DNA of 5,674 nt from NCBI GenBank assembly GCA_030425615.1, contig JAUIAI010000214.1, positions 1 to 5,674 of the forward strand, written 5' to 3'. The notes beneath the pieces are model-generated. The model did no database searches, was not told where the DNA came from, and worked only from the letters and a program-made list of their open reading frames with translations. Positions 1 through 5,193 of this stretch are shown piece after piece. The position numbers and the translations under genes are program-made. Every line of letters begins with the position of its first letter. Position 1 is the stretch's first letter. The DNA is from Gammaproteobacteria bacterium. Its GTDB lineage: Bacteria; Pseudomonadota; Gammaproteobacteria; Burkholderiales; Burkholderiaceae_E.

Positions 1-207
1 GCCATACATGTCCGCCGGAATCTCGGCGCGTGTCCGGCCTGGCAGGGCGAGGATCGCCTCCAACGACTCCTCCATCATCCGCCGCTGGTCGACCGGGTCG
101 ATGCCCAGGTCAAACGGCTCGTGGCCGAGATCAACAAGGCGGTGGCCGAGGCCAACGGTTTCATCCGCACACTGGAAACGCCTCCGGCCGCGGGCAGGGA
201 CGGCTGA
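1..207 (+). CDS. 3' end of an unidentified protein (partial, 68 residues)
   Basis: Frame 1 is open from the first base and stops at TGA 205-207, so the gene starts outside the window. The frame is rich in G/C-ending codons, unlike the other frames here. The visible tail reads as a charged amphipathic helix over roughly residues 28-60, including 'VDRVDAQVKRLVAEINKAVA', then 'FIRTLE' and a short Pro/Gly/Ala-rich end. There are no membrane segments or metal-binding motifs. The pattern of a 'LLHHP' turn, a long helix containing 'IN' and then 'FIR' faintly recalls the C-terminal helix of long-chain acyl-CoA synthetases (AMP-binding family). That is only an impression and the catalytic part is not visible. 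It could equally be the helical tail of some other soluble protein. No function is assigned. Confidence 0.6.
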   Translation, partial: AIHVRRNLGACPAWQGEDRLQRLLHHPPLVDRVDAQVKRLVAEINKAVAEANGFIRTLETPPAAGRDG

Positions 208-253
208 CCGGGTAGGGGGGCGGCCGCGTTTCGCATTCGGTGCCGGATTTCAC

Positions 254-269
254 GCGCTCTGACGAGCGC
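254..269 (+). terminator. Short hairpin, possible terminator of the upstream gene
   Basis: GCGCTC (254-259) pairs perfectly with GAGCGC (264-269) around a TGAC tetraloop, about 47 bases after the stop at 207. The following bases are TTGTCC, so there is no real U-tract. It could be a weak intrinsic terminator or a chance hairpin in GC-rich DNA. Confidence 0.3.
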
Positions 270-348
270 TTGTCCATGAGCGTGCCATTCGTCAACTTCG
301 CGCGCGTGCGTCGGGCCTAGCATCCGTCCGTTCGTCCGGCCCCGCCGA

Positions 349-371
349 CCGCTCATACGGCCGTCGAGCGG
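349..371. repeat. Inverted repeat, 6-bp arms with 11-bp spacer
   Basis: CCGCTC (349-354) is the reverse complement of GAGCGG (366-371). The spacer contains the 8-bp palindrome ACGGCCGT (357-364). It lies about 180 bp upstream of the kinase start, so it could be an operator-like site or a leader hairpin. No T-rich tail follows. In DNA this GC-rich such repeats also arise by chance. Confidence 0.25.
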
Positions 372-407
372 GTCCCTCCCCCGCGAGCAAATGGAAGTCG
401 TCCAACC

Positions 408-557
408 ATGTCTGCCGAACCCGTTTCGGCCGCAATGCGGCCGCATGCGCCCGCCCTGGCGAGTGCCGTCAAACCCGCTTCGACGAAGTCGCGGATGTCC
501 GCGTATCGTTCACGCCCGCCGCAGGCCCGGTTCACCGTCGGATCGATCGATGCCTGA
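408..557 (+). CDS. Doubtful 49-residue small ORF overlapping the kinase start
   Basis: ATG 408 opens a 49-codon frame ending at TGA 555-557. Its end overlaps the likely kinase ATG (550) by 8 bases within ATGCCTGA. A GGAAG at 394-398 lies 9 bases before the ATG and is a reasonable ribosome-binding site. The product begins MSAEPVSAAMRPHAP, is basic and Ala/Pro/Ser-rich, and has no signal peptide, membrane span or known motif. G/C-ending codons are somewhat more frequent here than in the competing frame that extends the kinase upstream to 391. Possible roles are a leader ORF translationally coupled to the kinase, or simply an open frame in GC-rich DNA. The second is more likely. Confidence 0.2.
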   Translation: MSAEPVSAAMRPHAPALASAVKPASTKSRMSAYRSRPPQARFTVGSIDA

Positions 558-1254
558 CCACTTCGCGGATGAGGCGCGCGATCTGGCCGTCGCGTTCGCG
601 CATGAACTCAATCAGCCCCTGGGATCAGTGGCGAACCTGTTGCGCGGCATGCGACGTCGGGTGGCTTCGGGTCGTATCGAACCCGATGAGCTGAACGAGG
701 TGCTCGGGCGGGCGATCCGCCTGAACGCGTTCGCCGCGGAGGTCGTGGCCGGCATGCGCGAATTCGTCACTGCCCGACGCCCCCGGCGGGGGCCCGTCGA
801 TCTCGAGGCGGTGGCCGCGGATTCATTGATCTTGCTCGAATCGGAAATCCGCCGACAGGGCGTGACCGTCGACGGCCCGTGCGTACAGGGTCGGGCCCTG
901 ATCCGGGGGCATCGCACGATGCTTCAACAGGTTTTCGTCAACCTGATCCGGAACGCGGTCGAAGCGATGGCCGAACAGTCCCGGGCAGAGCGCAGGCTAC
1001 GTCTCGGGATCGATCGGCAAGGCGCCGGCTGGCATGTCTGGATCTCGGACAGCGGCAGGGGACTGGCCGAGGGTCAGGATCCGTTCACGCCGTTCGTGAC
1101 CGGCAAGGCAGGGGCGGTCGGAGTCGGTCTGAACATCAGCCGTTCCATCGTGGAGCGCCATGGCGGCCTGCTGTGGTACGAGCCGAACCCGGACGGAGGA
1201 ATGACGTTTCGGATGGCGTTGCCAGGCGATAGCTGTCCGGAAGCCGAATCATGA
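550..1254 (+). CDS. Sensor-less histidine kinase, FixL/HPK4-like
   Basis: This is the transmitter half of a two-component system: it should bind ATP, phosphorylate its own histidine and pass the phosphate to a response regulator. From ATG 550 it has 234 residues. The H-box is FAHELNQPL with the phosphoacceptor at His18. The N-box runs from 126 to 140 with Asn131 and Asn135. The G1 box is DSGRGL (Asp167), the F-box PFTPFVTGK (178-186), and the G2 box GVGLNIS (191-197). All ATPase motifs are present. There is no PAS, GAF, HAMP or membrane segment, so it is cytosolic and its input must come from elsewhere. The frame stays open up to ATG 391, but those 53 extra residues are Arg/Pro-rich and not domain-like, so ATG 550 is preferred although only GGA (540-542) precedes it. 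Its stop overlaps the regulator start by ATGA. The wording 'HELNQPL' and the FixJ-like partner place it near FixL/TodS-type kinases. The stimulus is unknown. Confidence 0.85.
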   Translation: MPDHFADEARDLAVAFAHELNQPLGSVANLLRGMRRRVASGRIEPDELNEVLGRAIRLNAFAAEVVAGMREFVTARRPRRGPVDLEAVAADSLILLESEIRRQGVTVDGPCVQGRALIRGHRTMLQQVFVNLIRNAVEAMAEQSRAERRLRLGIDRQGAGWHVWISDSGRGLAEGQDPFTPFVTGKAGAVGVGLNISRSIVERHGGLLWYEPNPDGGMTFRMALPGDSCPEAES

Positions 1255-1810
1255 TGCCGGAACTGCTGGTCGTCGACGACGATGCCGAATTCCGGCGCAC
1301 TGGGAACGCCACGCCGAGCGCTATCGGTGCCCGGTGCTCCTGCTCGACGTCCGCCTCGACGGCCTGTCCGGCTTGCAGGTTCATCATTGCCTGCTCGAAT
1401 CCCCCGTTCAGCCGGCGATCATCTACATCACCGGCTGCGGCAACGTGCCGATGGCCGTCGAGGCGATGAGCCTCGGGGCCGTGACCGTCATCGAGAAGCC
1501 TCTCGGAGAATGCACGCTGCAGACCGCGATTCAGCGTGCGGTCGAGGCCCGGGCGGATCCGTCCCGCGTCTCTTCGCTGCCCCCACCGGACAGAGAACTC
1601 GCCCGCAGGCTGGCCTTGTTGACACCGCGCGAGCGGGACGTGCTGGACCGGGTCGTCGACGGCCTGCTCAGTAAACAGATCGCCGAAGAACTCGGCATCA
1701 GCATCAAGACCGTCGAGCTGCACCGCTCCCGGGTGCTGCAGAAACTGAATGCCGCGTCGACCGCGGCGCTGATCCGGATGATCGTCAGCGGGATGGCCGA
1801 ATGGCGGTGA
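1251..1810 (+). pseudogene. FixJ-type response regulator, broken within the receiver domain
   Basis: The start at 1251 (ATGA overlap with the kinase) reads MMPELLVVDDDAEFRRT, the first strand and acidic pocket of a receiver (Asp9-Asp11). Receiver similarity then stops in this frame and resumes in another, visible from about 1301 (WERHAERYRCPVLLLDVRL). It continues with the phosphoacceptor Asp (codon 1346-1348), Thr of 'IIYITG', 'VPMAVEAMSLGAV' and Lys of 'IEKPL', all FixJ-like. A complete LuxR/FixJ helix-turn-helix follows at about 1621-1770 (LTPRERDVLDRVV, SKQIAEELGISIKTVELHRSRV) before TGA 1808-1810. The acidic pocket and phospho-Asp are about 23 codons apart, against roughly 43-44 in the family, so about 61 or 64 bases (3n+1) are missing. 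No full-length regulator can be read. Restart at GTG 1334 would give a 158-residue product lacking the acidic pocket but keeping the DNA-binding domain. An assembly or sequencing error remains possible. Confidence 0.8.
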
Positions 1811-1826
1811 GGGATCGCCGCCCTCA
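1808..1826. terminator. Hairpin spanning both convergent stop codons
   Basis: TGAGGG (1808-1813) pairs with CCCTCA (1821-1826) around a 7-base loop. The left arm starts with the regulator's TGA, and the right arm ends with the complement of secF's TGA. It lies at the convergent junction where a bidirectional terminator is expected. The stem is only 6 bp and neither strand has a U-tract, so strong termination is doubtful. Confidence 0.3.
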
Positions 1827-2762
1827 GGGCAGCTCCGGCTCCTCGTCCTCTTTCTTCTTGACCGGCTTGACGAGGTCCTCGCGCTTGACGCCGAGCCACA
1901 TGGCCGTGGCCGAGCCGACGAAGATCGACGAATAGATGCCGAACAGGATGCCGATGGTCAGGGCCAGCGCGAAGTAGTACAGCGTGGGACCGCCGAAGAA
2001 GAGCATCGAGAGCACGAAGATCTGCGTCGACCCGTGGGTGATGATCGTGCGCGACATGGTGCGCGTGATGGCATTGTCGATGACCTCGATCGTGCTCGCC
2101 TTGCGCATCTTGCGGAAGTTCTCCCGGATGCGGTCGAAGATGACCACCGACTCGTTGACCGAGTAACCGAGAATCGCGAGCACCGCCGCCAGCACGGACA
2201 ACGAGAACTCCCACTGGAAGGCTGCGAAGAAGCCCAGGATGATGACGACGTCGTGCAGGTTGGCGGCAATGGCGGCGATGGAGAACTTCCACTCGAAGCG
2301 CGCGGCCAGATACAGCATGATGCCGATGATCACGAACAGCAGCGCGAGTGCGCCGTCCTCGGCGAGTTCCTTGCCGACCTGCGGGCCGACGAACTCCACC
2401 CTTCGGCGCTCCACGCTGGCGTCGGCTTCACGCAGCGCCACCATGACCTCTTCGCTGACCTGCGCGGTGGTGGCACCCTCGCGGATCGGCAGGCGGATCA
2501 GCACGTCACGGGACGTGCCGAAGTTCTGCACCTGGGCGTCCGAGTAACCCATGTCGACGACGGTCTGGCGGATCTTCGGGAGATCGGCTGCCTGCGGGTA
2601 GGCGATCTCCATGACCGTGCCGCCGGTGAACTCGATGGAGAGGTTCAGGCCGCGGACCGCGAGGAACACGACCGCCAGCACGAACAGAGATACGGACAGG
2701 ATGTTTGCCGGCACCGCATACCGCATGAACGGAATGGTGCGTCTGACACGAAAGAAATCCAT
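1824..2762 (-). CDS. secF: Protein translocase subunit SecF
   Basis: SecF is the inner-membrane partner of SecD. The SecDF pair uses the proton gradient to pull exported proteins away from SecYEG on the periplasmic side. The 312 residues match usual SecF length. The N-terminus MDFFRVRRTIPFMRYA is typical, followed by TM1 (about 17-36), the periplasmic P1 domain opening with IEFTGGT (43-49), and VGPQVGKEL (125-133). TM2-TM6 fill about 137-290, with HDVVIILGFFA (170-180), GYSVNESVVIFDRIREN (199-215) and TRTMSRTIITHGST (233-246). The tail is cytosolic and charged (KKKEDEEPE). Within the family motifs, Glu204 stands where E. coli-type SecF has Asp ('NDT'), and 'EFTGG' replaces 'DFTGG'. Both changes are conservative. 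The start is fixed by the conserved N-terminus, with only a weak AGG before it. It is last in the yajC-secD-secF block, 60 bp after secD, and converges with the broken regulator. Confidence 0.97.
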   Translation of the reverse strand: MDFFRVRRTIPFMRYAVPANILSVSLFVLAVVFLAVRGLNLSIEFTGGTVMEIAYPQAADLPKIRQTVVDMGYSDAQVQNFGTSRDVLIRLPIREGATTAQVSEEVMVALREADASVERRRVEFVGPQVGKELAEDGALALLFVIIGIMLYLAARFEWKFSIAAIAANLHDVVIILGFFAAFQWEFSLSVLAAVLAILGYSVNESVVIFDRIRENFRKMRKASTIEVIDNAITRTMSRTIITHGSTQIFVLSMLFFGGPTLYYFALALTIGILFGIYSSIFVGSATAMWLGVKREDLVKPVKKKEDEEPELP

Positions 2763-2822
2763 GGGGCAGCCTGAGGTGAAAAGGGCGGACGATCAGCGGG
2801 TGGATGGTGGGGCGACGGCGGT

Positions 2823-4706
2823 TCAGTCCGCCATCGCGCCCGCCTTCTCGTCTCCCCGGAAGACCTTGCCGATGGCGAGCTTGCCGACCTTCTTCTGGCG
2901 GCCGTACCAGAGGTTGACCAGCCCGCGCGAGAAGAAGACCGCTGAGAACATCGAGGTCAGGATGCCGATGCAATGCACGACGGCGAATCCTCTGACCGGG
3001 CCCGAGCCGAACGCCAGCAGCGCCACACCCGCGATCAGCGTGGTGATGTTGGAGTCAAGAATGGTGCCCCAGGCGCGTTCGTAGCCCTCGGTGATCGCTG
3101 CCTGCGGCGTTGACCCGTTGCGCAGTTCCTCGCGGATGCGTTCGTTGATGAGCACGTTGGCGTCGATGGCCATGCCGAGCGTGAGCGCGATGGCGGCAAT
3201 GCCGGGCAGGGTCAGCGTGGCCTGCAGCGTGGACAGGATGGCGATCAGCAGCAGCAGGTTGAACGCCAGGGCCACGGTGGAGAACAGCCCGAACAGTGCG
3301 TAGTAGACGACGATGAAGATCGTCAGCGCCACGAATCCCCAGAGCACGCTGTTGAAGCCCTTCTCGATGTTCTCCGCACCCAGGCTGGGGCCGATGGTGC
3401 GCTCCTCGATGATCTCCATCGGGGCGGCGAGCGAGCCGGCGCGCAGCAGTAGCGCGATGTCGCTCGCCTCCACCGTAGTCATGGCGCCCGAGATCTGGAC
3501 CCTTCCGCCGCCGATCTCCGTGCGGATCACGGGCGCGGTGACGACCTCCCCGCGGCCCTTCTCGAACAGCAGGATCGCCATGCGCTTGCCGACGTTGCGG
3601 CGGGTGACGTCCCGGAAGATCCGCGTTCCCTTGCCGTCGAGGGTCAGGTGCACCGCGGGCTCCTGCGTCTGTCCGTCGAACCCGGCCTGTGCATCGTTCA
3701 GGTTCTCGCCGGTGAGCACGATCTGCTTGCGCACCAGGAGCGGCCGGCCTTCGCGGTCGTTGTAGCGTTCGCAGCCGAGCGGAACCGTGCCGGCCGCGAG
3801 CGCGGCCAGTTCGTCGGGCTCCTCGCACACCATGCGCACTTCCAGCGTGGCGGTGCGGCCCAGGATGTCCTTGGCCTTGGCGGTGTCCTGCACGCCCGGC
3901 AGCTGGACCACCACCCGATCCTCGCCCTGCCGCTGGATCACGGGCTCGGCCACACCGAGTTCGTTGACCCGGTTGCTGAGCGTGGTGATGTTCTGGGTGA
4001 GCGCGCTCTCCTTGATGCGGGTCTCGGCGTCTTCGGAGAAGCGTGCGAGCAGGACGGGCCGGCCGTCGCTGTCGCTGCTGGTGAGCTCGAGATCCTGCAG
4101 GTTGCCGCGAATGACGTCCAGCGCTTCGTCCGCGGTGGCCTGGTCGGTGAACCTCACCACCAGCTCGTCGTTCACGCGGTCGATGCCGCGGTGGCGGATG
4201 CGCCGCTCGCGCATGAGCGTGCGGATGTCGCTGGCGGTGGTCTCCAGGCGCTTGAGCAGCGCGGTCTCCATGTCGACCTGCATCAGGAAGTGGACACCGC
4301 CGCGCAGATCGAGACCGAGGTACATCGGCAGCGCGCGCACGCTGGTGAGCCAGTCCGGCGAGTTCGACAGCAGGTTCAGCGCCACGATGTAGCGGTGGTC
4401 GGCCGGGTCGGGCTCCGGATTGAGGCGCGCCGCCAGCGCGTCCTTGGCCTTGAGCTGGTCGTCGGTGGTGGCGAACCGCACCTTGACCGAATTCGCGTCC
4501 TCGTAGAGACCGGTGGGGGTCAGGCCCGCGTCCCGGACCACCGCCTCGACCTCGGCCAGGGTCTCAGGGCCGATCTTGAACGTGGTCTTGCCACTCGAAG
4601 CCTGGACCGCCGGCGCCTCCCCGAAGAAATTGGGCAGCGTGTACAGCAGCCCGAAGACCAGGGTGACGATCATCACCAGGTATTTCCAGATCGGGTATCG
4701 GTTCAT
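2823..4706 (-). CDS. secD: Protein translocase subunit SecD
   Basis: SecD is the larger subunit of the proton-driven SecDF complex that assists SecA/SecYEG export from the periplasmic face. At 627 residues it is close to E. coli SecD (615). TM1 covers about 8-26 after MNRYPIWKYL, and a large periplasmic region (P1) runs to about 450. Within P1 are GLDLRGGVHFLMQVDME (131-147), LSNRVNELGVAEPVIQRQG (243-261), VVVQLPGVQD (265-274) and LTGENLNDAQ (331-340). P1 ends at LLRAGSLAAPMEIIEERTIGPSLG (420-443). TM2-TM6 follow, including TLGMAIDANVLINERIREEL (509-528), where Asp515 of the DAN motif is the expected proton-relay acid, and LDSNITTLIAG (550-560). No frameshift or missing motif is seen. The ATG start fits the conserved N-terminus but has no strong ribosome-binding site, suggesting coupling to upstream translation or use of the 87-bp leader after yajC. 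Confidence 0.98.
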   Translation of the reverse strand: MNRYPIWKYLVMIVTLVFGLLYTLPNFFGEAPAVQASSGKTTFKIGPETLAEVEAVVRDAGLTPTGLYEDANSVKVRFATTDDQLKAKDALAARLNPEPDPADHRYIVALNLLSNSPDWLTSVRALPMYLGLDLRGGVHFLMQVDMETALLKRLETTASDIRTLMRERRIRHRGIDRVNDELVVRFTDQATADEALDVIRGNLQDLELTSSDSDGRPVLLARFSEDAETRIKESALTQNITTLSNRVNELGVAEPVIQRQGEDRVVVQLPGVQDTAKAKDILGRTATLEVRMVCEEPDELAALAAGTVPLGCERYNDREGRPLLVRKQIVLTGENLNDAQAGFDGQTQEPAVHLTLDGKGTRIFRDVTRRNVGKRMAILLFEKGRGEVVTAPVIRTEIGGGRVQISGAMTTVEASDIALLLRAGSLAAPMEIIEERTIGPSLGAENIEKGFNSVLWGFVALTIFIVVYYALFGLFSTVALAFNLLLLIAILSTLQATLTLPGIAAIALTLGMAIDANVLINERIREELRNGSTPQAAITEGYERAWGTILDSNITTLIAGVALLAFGSGPVRGFAVVHCIGILTSMFSAVFFSRGLVNLWYGRQKKVGKLAIGKVFRGDEKAGAMAD

Positions 4707-4767
4707 GACGGAAGCCGTGCGGCGGTCGTGTGGCGGGGGAGGCGGACGCGTGGCGCCCGGAGGGTTC

Positions 4768-4788
4768 GGCCCGGAACCGCGCCGGGCC
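4768..4788 (-). other. All-GC hairpin in the yajC-secD gap
   Basis: GGCCCGG (4768-4774) and CCGGGCC (4782-4788) form a perfect 7-bp stem with a 7-base loop. On the transcribed strand it comes just after the yajC stop (4794-4796). No U-tract follows, so it is unlikely to be a full terminator within an operon that must continue into secD. An mRNA-stability or partial-attenuation role is possible but unproven. Confidence 0.35.
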
Positions 4789-4793
4789 CGGAC

Positions 4794-5141
4794 TCAGATG
4801 TCCTTGAGCGTTCCGTTGGGCAGCAGGGTCTGCACCGCGGCCTTCTGCATCTTGACCTCGACGGGCTGGGAACCCTCCTTGCCACCCATGCGCCCGACCT
4901 CTACGGTCAGATACTGCTCACCGACCTTGGTGATACGCCCGGCCATGCCGCCGCTGGTGACCACCTCGTCGCCCTTCTTGAGTGCCTCGACCATCTCCCG
5001 GTGCTCCTTGGCCCGCTTCATCTGCGGACGGATCATCAGGAAGTACAGCACCACGAACATGAGGATGATCGGCAGGAAGCCGATCCACTCTCCACCGGGC
5101 GCCGCGCCGGCGCCTTGAGCGTAAGCGTTTGAAATGAACAC
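4794..5141 (-). CDS. yajC: YajC, SecDF-associated preprotein translocase subunit
   Basis: YajC is a small single-span inner-membrane protein that associates with SecD and SecF and is usually encoded just before them. The 115 residues match the family. A short N-terminus FISNAYAQ and an Ala/Gly linker precede one membrane span (about 20-37, FLPIILMFVVLYFLMI). After it come the conserved RPQMKR (38-43) and the cytosolic domain with EALKKGDEVVTSGGMAGRI (52-70). The start is GTG at 5139-5141. It is chosen because it gives the conserved ISNAYAQ beginning and has a strong AAGGAG seven bases upstream. The gene lies 52 bp after tgt and 87 bp before secD on the same strand, so co-transcription is likely, possibly with an extra promoter in the tgt-yajC gap. 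YajC is dispensable for export in E. coli and its precise job is not settled. Confidence 0.96.
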   Translation of the reverse strand: MFISNAYAQGAGAAPGGEWIGFLPIILMFVVLYFLMIRPQMKRAKEHREMVEALKKGDEVVTSGGMAGRITKVGEQYLTVEVGRMGGKEGSQPVEVKMQKAAVQTLLPNGTLKDI

Positions 5142-5148
5142 GGTTTTT

Positions 5149-5154
5149 CTCCTT
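5149..5154 (-). promoter_or_regulatory. Strong ribosome-binding site deciding the GTG start of yajC
   Basis: The minus strand reads AAGGAG, then a 7-base spacer (AAAAACC), then GTG 5141-5139. This is the clearest Shine-Dalgarno seen in the window and supports the non-ATG start. Confidence 0.85.
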
Positions 5155-5165
5155 GATAACCTTCT

Positions 5166-5171
5166 AGTATA
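5166..5171 (-). promoter_or_regulatory. Candidate -10 element (TATACT) before yajC
   Basis: The minus strand reads GGGCTATACTAGAAGG between the tgt stop and yajC. TATACT is one base from the sigma-70 -10 consensus and is an AT-rich island in GC-rich DNA. At 17-bp spacing the -35 would fall at about 5189-5194, where GCGCGG does not resemble TTGACA, and there is no TGn extension. It is therefore at best a weak internal promoter for yajC-secD-secF. Confidence 0.25.
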
Positions 5172-5193
5172 GCCCGCGAACGGTGAGTCCGCG

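Larger units (their letters stand above)
208..549. other. Intergenic stretch between the partial gene and the histidine kinase
   Basis: No convincing gene is seen on either strand over these 342 bases. The long minus-strand frame across 75-446 is Arg/Gly/Ser-rich and looks like a shadow of GC-rich DNA. The stretch holds a perfect 6-bp hairpin (254-269), an inverted repeat with 6-bp arms (349-371) and a doubtful 49-codon ORF (from 408). The promoter for the kinase must lie here or upstream, but no clear -35/-10 pair is visible. Confidence 0.6.

Noticed and set aside
276..320. 14-codon plus-strand ORF (MSVPFVNFARVRRA) as an attenuation leader peptide
   Set aside because: It has no run of regulatory codons, no adjacent terminator/antiterminator pair and no clear ribosome-binding site. 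An ORF this short is expected by chance.
75..446. 123-codon minus-strand frame over the left intergenic region
   Set aside because: Arg/Gly/Ser-rich translation with no motif. It overlaps the coding-looking end of the plus-strand partial gene and has no ribosome-binding site that stands out.
391..549. N-terminal extension of the histidine kinase from ATG 391
   Set aside because: The 53 extra residues are Arg/Pro-rich without domain character, codon usage is less biased than in the kinase, and ATG 550 lies directly before the start of the H-box helix.
1334..1810. Intact short transcription factor beginning at GTG 1334
   Set aside because: It would begin in the middle of the receiver's third strand, with no convincing ribosome-binding site. 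The missing first part is present just upstream in another frame, so a broken full-length gene explains it better.
1531..2292. 253-codon minus-strand frame across the secF end and the regulator
   Set aside because: It is an Arg/His-rich out-of-frame shadow that contradicts clear SecF and helix-turn-helix coding in other frames.
3648..5132. 494-codon plus-strand open frame antisense to secD and yajC
   Set aside because: Its translation is rich in His/Asp/Arg/Gln/Gly with no domain pattern. It mirrors the codon bias of the well-supported secD and yajC genes on the other strand.
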